Part shown: positions 34,550 to 45,642 of the stretch, in pieces | Layout: every line of letters starts with the position of its first letter | Numbering within the stretch: the first letter of the stretch is position 1 | Assembly (NCBI GenBank): GCA_902702965.1 | Contig: CACRXP010000177.1 | Span: 816,467-880,466 of the forward strand | DNA: 64,000 nt | DNA from: Spirometra erinaceieuropaei | Taxonomy: Eukaryota; Platyhelminthes; Cestoda; Diphyllobothriidea; Diphyllobothriidae | Reading direction: 5' to 3' | Program-made: the position numbers and the translations under genes | The notes under the pieces: model-generated | What the model saw: the letters and a program-made list of their open reading frames with translations, nothing else | Database searches by the model: none | Told to the model about the DNA's origin: nothing

Positions 34550-35305
34550 TTATGCATCTGTTAAAATAAAATAAAATGCCCCATGAAGGGATTTGACGAA
34601 GTAGCGAATGTTTGGGTGTTCTTTTTTATGAAGAAGGTGGTTTAGGTCATATGTGAAGACTCACACAAACAGGGAACTTCATCGTCGAATAAAATGAACG
34701 ACCATAACTATAGCCAAAAACTAATATGCTTTCGATAAATTAGAAAACATTCTCTTTTAAATCGCACTTTGGTGCTGCATTCCGTTAGCGGATTTCTCGA
34801 GCCCTACGACTGGGAACACAACGGAAGCGGTCCCTGTGCCCTCGAATACTGTCCTAAAGGGAAAAATTAGGACTTTCAGCTATCGTCAGCTCGGCCATCG
34901 AGAACAACGATGTGCATCGTGTGTCGTATTGCATGGTGGGCGCACGACAGTGAGTTGCCTACCATCTGCCACACATTGTCCTCCTGCACACTCTGGGCTT
35001 GGTGGCAGCGCGGATTCAAGAAAACGAGAAGATGGCTCGGGCGCAGTTGTTGACACAACTTAACAGGCCGTCTACGCTTTCCACACACGTCGGATCCCCG
35101 TCCGATGGGTGAAAATACTGGACACGGATTAAATGGCGCTACCTTGGCCATATCGGAGTGAAGGATCCGTGGAGGTCACCTTAGGAAGGAGCCATTGCAG
35201 CCTGACTATCTGTCCCCAGGGGATCAAGTTGCTCCTTTGGTTGGCAGGCTTCCAGGCGGCAGCTTTTAACGTATCTCGATAGTTTTAGAGATGTGCCATA
35301 GGGGT
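34550..35305. other. Intergenic DNA, nothing recognised
   Basis: A slightly GC-rich stretch at 34830-35270 is open on both strands (75 and 91 codons) but no domain was recognised. Confidence 0.4.
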
Positions 35306-35308
35306 GAG

Positions 35309-36290
35309 CAGTGTGTGATCGATCTCATGAACTGTTGGCTGAAATTCGGAAATGCGTTTTCGATTAAGAAGAATTACTTAGGTGGGGTTATAATACTGAT
35401 TATCGTTCGACATCATCCCATAGTATTTCAGACTCGCCAGGGTGTCGGCTCTTGAATGAATTTCTTCTTGATCTCTTGTAGAAACCATACTTGGTAAAAA
35501 ATGACTACTTAAGTAGCGAGCATTCTTCACATTGATTTTCGATGGTCTTGTATATTAAAATGTATTTTTTAGGAAACATGCATACATTATGCTTTCTTTT
35601 ACTCATTTATTGGAAAAGCGCATTGTTGGCATATGTAATACCCGCAGAAAGTGTATATTGAGGTTTTAAAAGAGTTTCCCAATTCCCGAATAATTGTGAG
35701 CCCGATCTGCCATCACATTTAGCAATTTACATCTACAAGGTGCATGCTTTCCGCGTACGGAAGATCACATATTCCTCTATGACTTTAAGAAGATATCATA
35801 TAGAGTTTTTGAAATTCTGCAATGGATTTGTGCTATGTTGTATATCTCATGAGGAGCATTGGTAAACGAACATGCGCGATGCCCTATGTATGGACACCAC
35901 ACGGTCCTAAAAATCTCATAATTAAAAAGTTTTTAAAACCCAAGTATGCACTTTCTTCGGGTATAAAATATGAAAACAATGAGGTTGTCTGCCAAATGTG
36001 TAAAGGAAAGCTTATTTTTACGCATAGTTTCTATAAAATATATTCAAATGTATAAGACCACTGAAAATTAGTACAAAAAATGCATGCTACTTAAGTAGTT
36101 ATTTTCACCGAGTGCGGTTCCTGCAGGAGGTCAAAATGGAGTGCATTCAAGAGCCGACATCCTGACGCGTCCGATGTACTATAGGATTATGCCGCAAGAT
36201 AATCAGTATTATAATCTCACCTAAGTAATCTTTTCTAATCGAAAACGCATTTCAGAATTTCAGCCATTTCATGAGATCCGTCACGAACTA
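35309..36290. mobile_element. Palindromic element, copy 4 (subfamily A, diverged ends)
   Basis: CAGTGTGTGATCGATCTCAT starts the left arm, with AG rather than TA before it. The right end ATGAGATCCGTCACGAACTA lacks ten bases present in other copies. The arms pair around ATGACTACTTAAGTAGC at 35500 and its partner near 36090. The core (about 35680-35930) is in the same orientation as copies 1 and 3 (CTACAAGGTGCATGCTTTCC). It is more diverged than copies 1 and 3 and therefore older. Confidence 0.78.
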
Positions 36291-36292
36291 TA

Positions 36293-38180
36293 GTTCCCGT
36301 CCGACCTCACTCTATAATCCCTCCCCGCACTCCCTGGCCCAGTTGTCGTAGCCAGTGTGTCATATGCTGCAGGGATTTGGGGCGGCAAGGGCAGAGATGA
36401 ATTCTGTACGTAGGTTTGCCACCACCTCCTCAGCCATGTGTAGTGTCTGTTATGGCAAGCGCGCTTTCAGTTTAGCCTGGTCACCGTGAGCCGCACCTTA
36501 ATTTGGGCCCATCCCCCTGTGTTCGTTCAGCGCATCTTCCGTGTGGCTCCTCTGATTGGACGAATATAACAACCATTTGATAGGGGAGGGTAGTAGAACC
36601 GTGGCAACTAACTCACCTTTGTTAATAACCAAACCCGACTGCAGCATAGGCCGAAAACCATCTTAAACAACCCTGAAGTTAATACGAAGGTGCACCTTTT
36701 AATGTTTTTAGTTGATATCTCCTTGAAAAGGGCGAGTAGCGGTACAAAAGATGTCCAACGCTCCTCAGTTCCGACAAACATCACTGTATTATTTCCGGTC
36801 GGAATTTCATCACCTACAAGCAGTCCGCGATATTTATTGAATTACATATGTTATCTATGAGCATGTACTCAGCCATAAAATAAAGGACATTCAGAAACAG
36901 GCGTAGACAGATCTATTGAATTCTCGTAGCAAAGAGAATCCGCATAAGTACAAACGGTTGCGAACGGCAAACTAGCTATCAGCCCAAAGTCGATTAAGTC
37001 ATAATAACACGTTTGAGGTTTTGGTCCTAACTGTTGGTCGGGATTATGACTTGCAGAATGAAGACCGTATAAACCTGAAACCGCACTGCATCAATCTATC
37101 TGCATTATCTGTCGTCCCTCCTCTCTACCTAGACAAGGATTTTGTGCGATAGTTGGAGAGTATTAAGTTGCAGATCAAACGGAACAACGGAGAAGAGCAG
37201 ACCTGATACGCTAGGGTTAAAATATTTTTGTGTGACTTTGGTTAAATTAAAGATAAATTTGGGACTAAGAATAAAGAACATATATAAATGTCCTAGAGAT
37301 AGTCTTTATCTTCAACAGTCACTGGTGCCGCTAATGCCCAAAACGCAACTTAACATGTTACGCAAAATCCATCTTTAGTTGAACAAATAACTTGGTAAGC
37401 ACTGGCATATGCAAGCACGGTCCAATAATGATAGCTAACGTTTGCAGATCGTGCTTTGGGGCGAGTTGAGTGAGCCAACACGACATTCGTCCCTGAAAAT
37501 ATCATAGTCTGGGCAGGAACCTTTAAGATGTCAGCGAAACCACCCAGACATATTCTAACGGAGATGTCAATGTAGACTTATTTAACGAAAGTTATGTTTT
37601 CTTATAATACATGATCAAAGTCTTTTGAAATATCAGGACAAAAGTTCGACAATCCATGAATTTTACAAAACCATTTTATATGGTTTTTCTTTTTTTCCGT
37701 TTGGTTAAAGAAACTAGTTAGCACCCATAAAGAGTTACAAGTTTTCGCAAGTTTTTAATTGGGATTCATAAATCGATATTTGGAGGCCAAATCAAAAATG
37801 AGGATGTATTCTGCCGCACTAATGAAAATTACTTTCCTTAGGAGACAATAGACGGTACTCTACCGCTTTTGCTAGCTGTTAATTAAGATCGTTTTAAACA
37901 ACGATTGACCTACTAATACTGATATTACGGGTACTATTCAAGAGTCAAGAAACCTGTGCTACCAATGATATACCGCCGTGTTATTTAAATGCAAGCGATC
38001 TAGCTCATGAACGGTACTCTAGCGGTCCCCGCGAGCCTCATGATACACAGTCGAGTTTTGGCTGCTAAGCTGGTGAGAATTTAACCTTTGCTATAAATAG
38101 CAGTGAGCCTATTCTCCTCAGTCTGTCCACCAGTACATTTAATCGTTAAGGCCTGTTTGTAAGTAAGCTGCATTCCGAGT
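36293..38180. other. Intergenic DNA, nothing recognised
   Basis: 36.30-36.61 kb is GC-richer than its surroundings and without matches to the other repeats. The rest is AT-rich with short frames only. Confidence 0.4.
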
Positions 38181-38183
38181 ATA

Positions 38184-39169
38184 CAGTTGATATGCTAACT
38201 CATGAAATGTCAACAAAAATGTGGAAATGCGTTCTCGTTTCGAAAAGATAAATTAGGTAGTGTTGTAAAAGCAATCATGATGCAGCACAAATCTATAATG
38301 ATCCAGTTACCCCAGGGTGTCGACTTTCGAAAGAACTTGTTTTCGGCTGCATGCAAGATCTATACTCTGCAAAAAATGGCTACCTAAGTGGTATGCAATT
38401 TTCTCATTGATTTTTTATGCCCTTGAAAATTCGATTACATTTCATGAGAAACATGCATAAAAATATTCATTCTTTTATTTATTCAGTAGAAAATCACGTC
38501 TGTTTCCAATCCAATACTCAAAAGAAGAGTATAATTCGGTTTTAAAAAACTAATCTAAAAATTTTGAACCCGACCTGCTGTTACCCCTGCATTCAGGGTT
38601 TCAAAACTACAAGCTGTATATTTTCCGGGTACGGAAAACCATGCATTTCTCTACGGTGTTAAGAGGCGACCATATGAGGTTCATAAAATTAAGCAGTGTA
38701 TTTGAGCAATATTGCTAACTTTACAAGCCATATTCGTAAATGCAGATACCTGACCTTTCATGAACGGCCATTTAACGGTATTAAAAATCTCACAATTAGA
38801 AACTTTTTAAAACCTAATGATACTCTTCTTTTGAGTATGAAATTGGAAAAAGACGTGATTTTCTACCGAATAAGTAAAAGAATAAATACTTTTATGCATG
38901 TTTTCCATGAAATATAATTATAGTTTCAAGGGCATCGGAAATCAAAGAGAAAATTGCATACAACTTAAGTAGTCATTTTTTGCAGATTATGGATTTTGCA
39001 TGCAGCCGAAAAATAAGTTCTTTTGAAAGCCGACACCCTGAGGAAACTGGATCATTATAGATTTATGCTGCATCATGATTAGTTTTGCAACACCACTTAA
39101 TTTATCTTTTTGAAACGAGAACGCATTTCGAAACTTTGGTTGACATTTCATGAGTTAGCACATCTACTG
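38184..39169. mobile_element. Palindromic TA-flanked element, copy 5 (subfamily B)
   Basis: TA (38182-38183) precedes CAGTTGATATGCTAACTCAT. The right end reads ATGAGTTAGCACATCTACTG before TA (39170-39171). The arms differ from subfamily A near the ends (GCTAACTCATGAAATGTCAA) but share the same plan. The core contains GACCTGCTGTTAC, ACTACAAGCTGTATATTTTCC and GGTACGGAAAACCATGCATT (cited in part), matching copies 6, 7 and 8 in one orientation or the other. Confidence 0.82.
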
Positions 39170-39171
39170 TA

Positions 39172-41645
39172 TTTACCCGTGTGAAAGCTACCTCGGTGTG
39201 GATTAATAGCAGTGTGGAAGGTAACGCTCCTTTCATTGCTTGTTCGCGTAATCTGACCTATTCGGCGAACCTAGAATGTAATCACTTTTAATATTCCAAT
39301 ATGAAGTTGTGCCTTACAGAAAGAGTTTTTCAAACAAATGCTTACAGCTAGCATATTTCAGATTTATGCTGCGCATAAATAACACAGATAGTGCGTAGTG
39401 AATTACAAGGATGCGCACAAAAATCAACTCTGTATTTCATGTTTGGCATAATCGCAGAATCAATATACGAGCATTTCGCATTTGTAAATTATGCTTGAAA
39501 CCACCAATTGCTATCTTGTGCGCATTAACTCATTCTGCCGTTCAGTAGCTTATAGTAGTTGGTTTTTCATCGAGACATTTCGTTTCGACGCGGTTCCTCA
39601 AGATTCCCCCACTTCATTCGCAGCTACTTATTAGGCGATAAACCCATGAACGCCGCCAGGAACTTCATTTGACATGACTTGTTGACGGTACGCTAACTAT
39701 TTTTCGGACTGAGACACTACTTTATCCAACGATATATTCAACCCCAATCGTTTAATTGAATTTAATCTGATCATGCTCCGTCATCGTGACCAGATCATAC
39801 ACATCCTAGCCGAAAAAAACTGGTGCAGTGATTTGGTATCGGGAATGCAATGGGTCGGTTTGCGCTCATTCCTCAGGAAATGAATACCCGATTTGCAGCA
39901 ATAGAGAATGACAAGTGGTAAGGCAATGGTCCACTTCTGCTAACTGAAGAGCTTATGACCCATCTGATGGACCCTCTCTGTGGTCCAGTTGCACCGTATA
40001 AGTGCGCATGCTTGTGTTTCTGTTCCAGACGATAGTCAGGGTTATGATTGGCTGAATGCAGGCAGACAACCCCAGACTTTGCCATATCCCCTCTGAAGTC
40101 ATAAATTGGCCGACTTCGGCTTGGCTGGTGATTGCCTGTTCGTGACCTCTGTCGCCTATATGAAGTTTGTTTGCTTCAAAAATCCGTGAATTATTGGTAA
40201 GAATTAAAGGACGTTGTCTATTTTTGACATTTTAAATTGTTACTGTCTTGTGCATTCGCCACACGTCTGAAGACGACCAGGGAGACCAGTGTTGAGGAGT
40301 TACGGAACAAAGTTTGTCGCATTCCCCAAAGGAGTTACAACTTCCTAATATATGCATAAATAATAGGGGCGGCTAATCAATCCGGCAACTTTTGACATCA
40401 AAGTATCTTCTAACGCTATAAGCAATGATTTATTAGTATAATAATTTTGCGAGATATTAAAACTAGCGAAAAAGAACTAATCGAGATGAAATAAACTGCG
40501 TTTGCGTCCCGTTTTTTCCAGCGGTTCGGTTTTGTATTTGCTTGATTTACGGTGAATCTACTTCACGGGTGTAATTTCACATGGTCCCATAAAGACAGTC
40601 TTCTTATTTCAGCACTCACATCCTGCCACTGTCGTAGCATTTGGTTGTCAATTATACTAAAATGTGTGATTCGGTAATTAGATTGCCCTGTTCGAGGACG
40701 ATAACTATGCAAACCTACAGAACCACCTTTCAGCGTAGAAACGCCAGCGAAGCAGTAATACTTTCATTGTGGACAAAGCACAGAACTCCTTGGAGGAATG
40801 GAAGCTGTTAAAAATGATGGATGTCCCATAGGGGGTCAGATGATGTTTCAGCACACAGTTTATTATGCGAAAACTTCTGCTCAAGTCAAGTACAGGTATT
40901 CGGATTTTACCTCATTGAGAGGAAGTTAACATCGCGCTGGCTTAGTGAATCTGTAGCAGTTATGCCATATGTTGCCTTATGACATTCAGATCCCAAATCT
41001 AATGTTGTTGGGCAATTATGGCTGTCTAGTCAGGTGATCCATCTCAACATTCGCCTTTTACAGAAGATGGCTACCTCACGCTTACTATCTCTTCCCAAAG
41101 AAAGCATATGCCAAGCGGCCACACTCAGTAGCTATCTCGAACAGCCGGCTGAGCTATAAGAAGGTATCTGGTGTTGTGTGTCTCATACTCAACAGTACCT
41201 CTTCTATTCCCATCCCTCACCCTCCATTCCACTTCAGACGCTCCACGGATAGAGCGACATTCAAGCCCCTAGGCAGCCAAGACTAACGGAGAATATTCTT
41301 TACTAAAAAAACGATGATTAATGACGGAGTTCGGAAGCAGCGTAGGATGTCGTAACCGTCCTAATTAAGGACAGTACTGCCTGCCGCTCGTGGGGAACAC
41401 GCTAGAAAGGATGCCCCACAATGCTGGGAAATTACTGCATTTTCAGGTATACAGTGGCTCATAGATGCAAAACTCGCGGTCAAAATACAACAATCCTCGT
41501 TCTTTTCCCCGCCCTTCCGACCCACCGACTTCTAGGGTGAATCTGCTTAATCATGTAACCTGGGATGTTTCTCCTCGCCTAGAAAACCCCAAAAGCAACC
41601 AAGGGACTGTCTCAGTCGCTCGGAACCTTGTGAATCACGAGGTGA
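39172..41645. other. Intergenic DNA, no gene recognised
   Basis: Frames such as 39873-40085 (-) and 41465-41677 (+) show no domain. A short segment at 40026-40062 resembles one near 24870. Nothing else was recognised. Confidence 0.4.
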
Positions 41646-41649
41646 ACAT

Positions 41650-42240
41650 CACTGCTCAGCGAGACCCGCTTTTCTGAACAAGGCCAACTGTACGTAGGTG
41701 TCGGTTACACCTTCTGGAACGGCCGCCAAAAGGCAGGGCCACGCGGTGCTGGAGTCGCTTATGCCACCGAAGAACGACATAAAGTAGTAACTGTCCTGTC
41801 TCCCGCAGAACGTCAGCGACCGTCTCGAGTCACTGTACCTGTCTCTTCGGAGAACCGCATAGGCCGCCGCCGCCGCCGCCGCCGCCGCCGTCACCACCAC
41901 CACCACCACCACCACCACCACCACCACCACCACCACCACCACCACCATTATCATCATCATCAGCACCTTCACCCCAAATGACCAGCTACGGCGAGGAGAA
42001 CACCAAATTCTACGAGAACCTGCCCTCGTCTTCCATTTCACTGCAGTGCGTATCAACGCGTCGGTATAGCGCCCCCATGTGCAACTGCGTTTGTGACTGA
42101 TCGGGTGGTTGCTGTTGAAGATCAGTATTTGCGTCGTATTCGTCGCTTTCCTGAATACTTTGGTTTTTAGGCCACCAAAATCTTTACGGCGGACAAGGAC
42201 ATACAGGAAGGCCAGCTGGTTGTACTCTGCCTCCACTCTC
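41650..42240 (-). pseudogene. Penelope-like reverse transcriptase end and linker, interrupted by a microsatellite
   Basis: The minus strand reads MEAEYNQLAFLYVLVRRKD, GGLKTKVFRKATNTTQIL and FNSNHPISHKRSC, the region just after the RT catalytic core of PLEs. After a frameshift come low-similarity remains. Then the compound trinucleotide repeat at 41863-41961 adds runs of valine and alanine codons. GGISDSSTA and nearby residues match the linker before the GIY-YIG domain. The frame stays open for 195 codons because the microsatellite has no stops, which makes it look more gene-like than it is. The nuclease domain of the same element lies on the opposite strand from 42300. Confidence 0.75.
41863..41961. 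repeat. Compound microsatellite (GCC)n-(ACC)n-(ATC)n
   Basis: About nine GCC units (41863-41890) are followed by a T and about eighteen ACC units (41892-41947), then several ATC units to 41961. It lies inside the PLE linker and probably grew there by slippage. Confidence 0.95.
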
Positions 42241-42299
42241 GTAAACTAAATGTCCGGGAAGACGGCGTGGAGAGGTTCTTTGGATGTTAGCACCTGATC

Positions 42300-42990
42300 C
42301 CGTTCGATGATGGCAGGAAGCGTCTGGGGTCGTTTACCAGATCTGGCGCAGTTGCGGACAAACAACTACGTCGGAGAAGCTGGGCGATTACTCCGAATGC
42401 ACATTGCTGAGCACGCAGCAGCCGTGAGCAGGGGAGACAATAGCACTCAGGTGGCGGCTCATTCGTCGGGACCCGACCATACCGTCAAGTTTCAAGAGGC
42501 CGAAATCCTCGCAAGAGGTGACAACCGCGTGAGCCGCAAGCTGCTCGAGTCATGGCACTCAGGCCCGCACTCCATCGACAAGCGCAATGACCTCCGTTAC
42601 CGTATTCCGTGCTGAGATTTACCCTGGGCAGGGGAATCAGTCGCGTGGGGATGGCGCGGGTGAGCAGCTATCCCAGTGACAGTGAGCCCATTTGCCGAGC
42701 ATTCGTCACACCCGCATCCAACACGGATGACAATTAACGACTCGGACGCGGGCTGACAAGCCACCATCGCATCAGTTACGACGCCAGCGGTGATTACGGG
42801 AGCTGTTAATTACAGTACGCAAATGGTCCCACGGCAGCCATGTGCAATCAATACTACACACCTTGTGCCACCAGTACCCTTATCAGCGACTGACTCTGAT
42901 AATGGGTCCGAGTAAGAATCTGAAACGTCAGGCCAATGAATCTCTTGTTCCAGTAATAATCGCCCCCCTGTCTTCTGAGTAGCTAACTTT
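42300..42990 (+). pseudogene. Penelope-like GIY-YIG endonuclease and 3' tail
   Basis: SGVVYQIWRSCGQT supplies the GIY strand. One frameshift later comes NYVGEAGRLLRMHIAEH with the YIG strand and conserved arginine. AAHSSGPDHTVKFQEAEIL, DNRVSRKLLESW (conserved glutamate), SIDKRND and then a stop after RIPC near 42613 follow. The tail matches the 29-kb copy (GACAGTGAGCCCATTTGCCG, CACCCGCATCCAACACGGAT) and ends with a degenerate hammerhead. With the minus-strand RT piece at 41650-42240 this makes a 5'-inverted insertion with the junction near 42240-42300. Confidence 0.85.
42892..42935 (+). ncRNA. Degenerate hammerhead-ribozyme-like motif
   Basis: CTGATGA has become CTGATAA and the 3' strand of stem II is GAATCT, while GAAAC, GTC and AGGC are intact. 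Expected to be inactive. Confidence 0.55.
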
Positions 42991-43099
42991 CACAGACCTG
43001 AGGCCCAGAGGGATGACGCACACACAACTCTGTGCTGAGCCCGGGTCAACGCTTTTCAGAGTCAGGATCACCAGTCAGTCATCAACTGCAAGGCACTAC

Positions 43100-43322
43100 C
43101 CATATGCACACACACACACGACGACAGGTAGACAATCGATTTCGATGATGTCCACCGTATGTTCCACAGCAGGTGGGAGCAGGGACGGTGACTTGCGCAG
43201 GGGTTTATAGTGCCGGTAGACTTGCGCTACATCTACCTACACTCTCTCCTCCTCCCCCGCCTGAGTCCGGTGTCAAGACAGAGTCAAGAAGACACACACA
43301 CGCACACACACACACACACACT
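43100..43322 (-). repeat. GC-rich dispersed repeat (family R), minus-strand copy, with CA runs
   Basis: TCGATGATGTCCACCGTATG, GTTCCACAGCAGG, GACTTGCGCAGGGG, TATAGTGCCGGTAGACTTGC and GTCCGGTGTCAAGACAGAGT are the complement of motifs in copies at 49.0, 50.3, 54.5, 56.1 and 61.8 kb. (CA)n runs flank it at about 43107-43118 and 43290-43322. Confidence 0.65.
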
Positions 43323-43489
43323 CCAAACATGAATGTGAGTGCCGGAGGCCACTTCAAGTAGGAGCCGTGTCGGCTCCATTCCACCACTCCACACAAACAC
43401 GCATAACTGGGCTAACTGCGTGGACTGAGTTGGTGAGATAGGCTGTGAAGGATGTTTATAAGTCAGGTACGTTAAGCACACATATCTGT

Positions 43490-44170
43490 CATCAGGGGGT
43501 TTGGGGCGGCGTGTAATGACCATCTGGGGTCGGCTTTGGCTACAGAAGACAGAGCGCATTTGTCGATGTCTTCTTACAACATAGCACTGGATTTGCTAGC
43601 CGTATAGCCACTGCCTCGGCTGTAGCCAGTACCTGTTGGTGTAGACCTCTTGAGAAACTTGCTGGTGTCCGGCAGACAACCTGAAAGTCTGCTTTGGCAT
43701 TGATTCGATGACTAGTATCGACAAGATGCGCGAGAAAAGAACTCGAAATCGGCCCGTCTTCACCTCTGCCTAGACAACTCATCGTGTGTTCACATAACCC
43801 CCTCTCCAGGCGCCTCGTTGCACGGCCACTGTATTCCGCCTCACAAGAGCAAGTGAATGGGTAAATTCACATCGATGTGGCCTGCAAAGTTAGTCGGTCT
43901 TTGCCTCCCACGTTTAGAAGGGGAAAGTTCGTGAAACATACGCATAAATGCGCCATGGGAAAAGCGTTAGTAGGCGTCTTTTAGGTTACTTGCTGCGTCC
44001 CCTCGAAAACGAAGTTTTATGAACAACTCTTTTCGGTTACCACAGTAGGCTTTGGAGTGCGCTTCCGAAAAAGTTAGAGGATAAATCTCTTTGGGTATCC
44101 GTTTTCTTGAAGTAGGTCCTGTTGCTGCTGAAGCTCTTCATAGACAATTCCTGGATCAAATTGTATTCGA
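43490..44170 (-). pseudogene. Penelope-like RT linker and GIY-YIG endonuclease, broken (copy of the 5.8-kb type)
   Basis: From 44165 downwards the minus strand reads DPGIVYEELQQQQDLLQENG, YPKRFIL, TPKPTVVTEK, then PLLNVGGKDRLTLQATS. CEAEYSGRATRRLERGLCEH follows with Y, G and R of the YIGR motif kept, then ISSSFLAHLVDTSHRIN, AVAIRLANPVLCCKKTST and NALCL. Stops and frameshifts are shared in part with the 5.8-kb copy (for example CEHT-MSCLGRGEDGP in both), suggesting that both derive from one already defective source or a non-autonomous lineage. Confidence 0.8.
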
Positions 44171-44500
44171 TATTTAGGAGGATAAAGCTGTGAAAGGTAA
44201 TGTAGAAAGTTAGTTTCCTAACATTTAAACCATCCCAGCCGCGGCGCTGGGTTCACCATGATAGCCTTAGACTCTAATCGCACATGCAACAGAAGAGCCC
44301 ACATGAAGAAGGAGTCGAGGAACTAACTGTTCTTGTTGAGTGAGCGGAACAAAATTACTGGCGGAGAAATTGCGGCTTCTAAAGCGCTGGGCCGAGTGCT
44401 TTAGAAGTGCCCTCTAAAACCCATACACGCAATCTCTGAGGCCGCCATTGAGCGGCTTCACGGACGACCTGGATCTATTTCTTTCCCCTGCAGAGACCAA
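44171..44500. other. Intergenic DNA, nothing recognised
   Basis: Contains a short inverted match GCTTCTAAAGCGCTGGGCCG/AGTGCTTTAGAAG (about 44369-44408), a possible small hairpin. No gene is seen. Confidence 0.4.
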
Positions 44501-44503
44501 CTA

Positions 44504-45472
44504 CAGTAGGTGGGCTAACTCATAAAATGTGAACCAAAATTTCGAAATGCGTTCTCGTTTCGAAAAGAATAATTACGCAGGGTTGTAAAACTAATCATCA
44601 TGCAGCATAATTCTATAATGATCCGGTTGCCTCAAGATGCCGGCTTTCGAACGATTTTCTTTCTGGCTGCATGCGAAATCTATACTTCGCAATAAATGAC
44701 TACTTAAGTGGCTTGCAAGTTTCTCAGTGATTTTCGATGCCGTTGAAAATTCACTTACAGTGCACGGAAAACATGCATAAAACTATGCATTTTTTTACTT
44801 TTTAGGTAGAAAACCACGTCTCTATCCAACTTTATACTCGAAAGAATGGTATAACTCGGTTTCAAAAAAGTCTCTAATTGTGAGATTTTTGAATACCGTG
44901 AAATGGCCGTTCATAAAACGTCCTGTATCTGCGTTTACGAATGTGGCATGTAAAGTTAGCAATATTGCACAAATACGCTGTTTAATTTTATGAACCAGAT
45001 ATGGTCTTCTCTTAATACCGTAGAGAATTGCATGGCTTTCCGTACGCGGAAAATATACAGCTTGTAGGTTTGAAAACCTGAATGCAAGTGTAACAGCAGG
45101 TCGGGTTCAAAATCATTCAAGAATCGGAATAGGTTTTCAAAACCAAATTATATTCCTCTTTCTAGTATGAAATCGAAAGAAGATGTACTTTACTACCGAA
45201 TAAGAAAAGGAATATTTTTGTGCATGTTTTCCATGAAATATAGTTGAATTTTCAAGGGCATCGAAAATCAGTGAGAAAATTGCATATAATGAAGTAATCA
45301 TTTTTGCAGAATATATTTCTTGCATGCAGTCGGAAATAAGTTCATTCAACAGCCGACACCCTGAGGTAACTAGATCATTAAAGCATTATGCTGGACAATG
45401 ATTAATTTTACAACCCTACTTAGTTAATCTTTTAGAAACGAGAACGCATTTCATTAGATAGCTCTCCTACGG
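44504..45472. mobile_element. Palindromic TA-flanked element, copy 6 (subfamily B, core reversed)
   Basis: TA (44502-44503) precedes CAGTAGGTGGGCTAACTCAT. The right end GCTCTCCTACGG precedes TA (45473-45474). The core (about 44890-45130) is in reverse orientation relative to copy 5: TGTAACAGCAGGTCGGGTTC here is the complement. The right arm has lost about 15 bases near the end. Confidence 0.82.
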
Positions 45473-45642
45473 TATGCTTTAAAGCAGCTCTCCAGCTGGT
45501 CAGTACTAGGATCCGACGCTAGCACATATACGAACACTTCCCAAGCCATCTCGCCACAGGCACGGAGTCAAAGTCTCTCACTTAATGGGCAGTCATGTTC
45601 CCAAGCGCCAATTCCATGTGCTCTTTATGACACTCTGACATA

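Noticed and set aside
43205..43559. Cysteine/valine-rich minus-strand frames
   Set aside because: Translations of (CA)n runs within a dispersed repeat.
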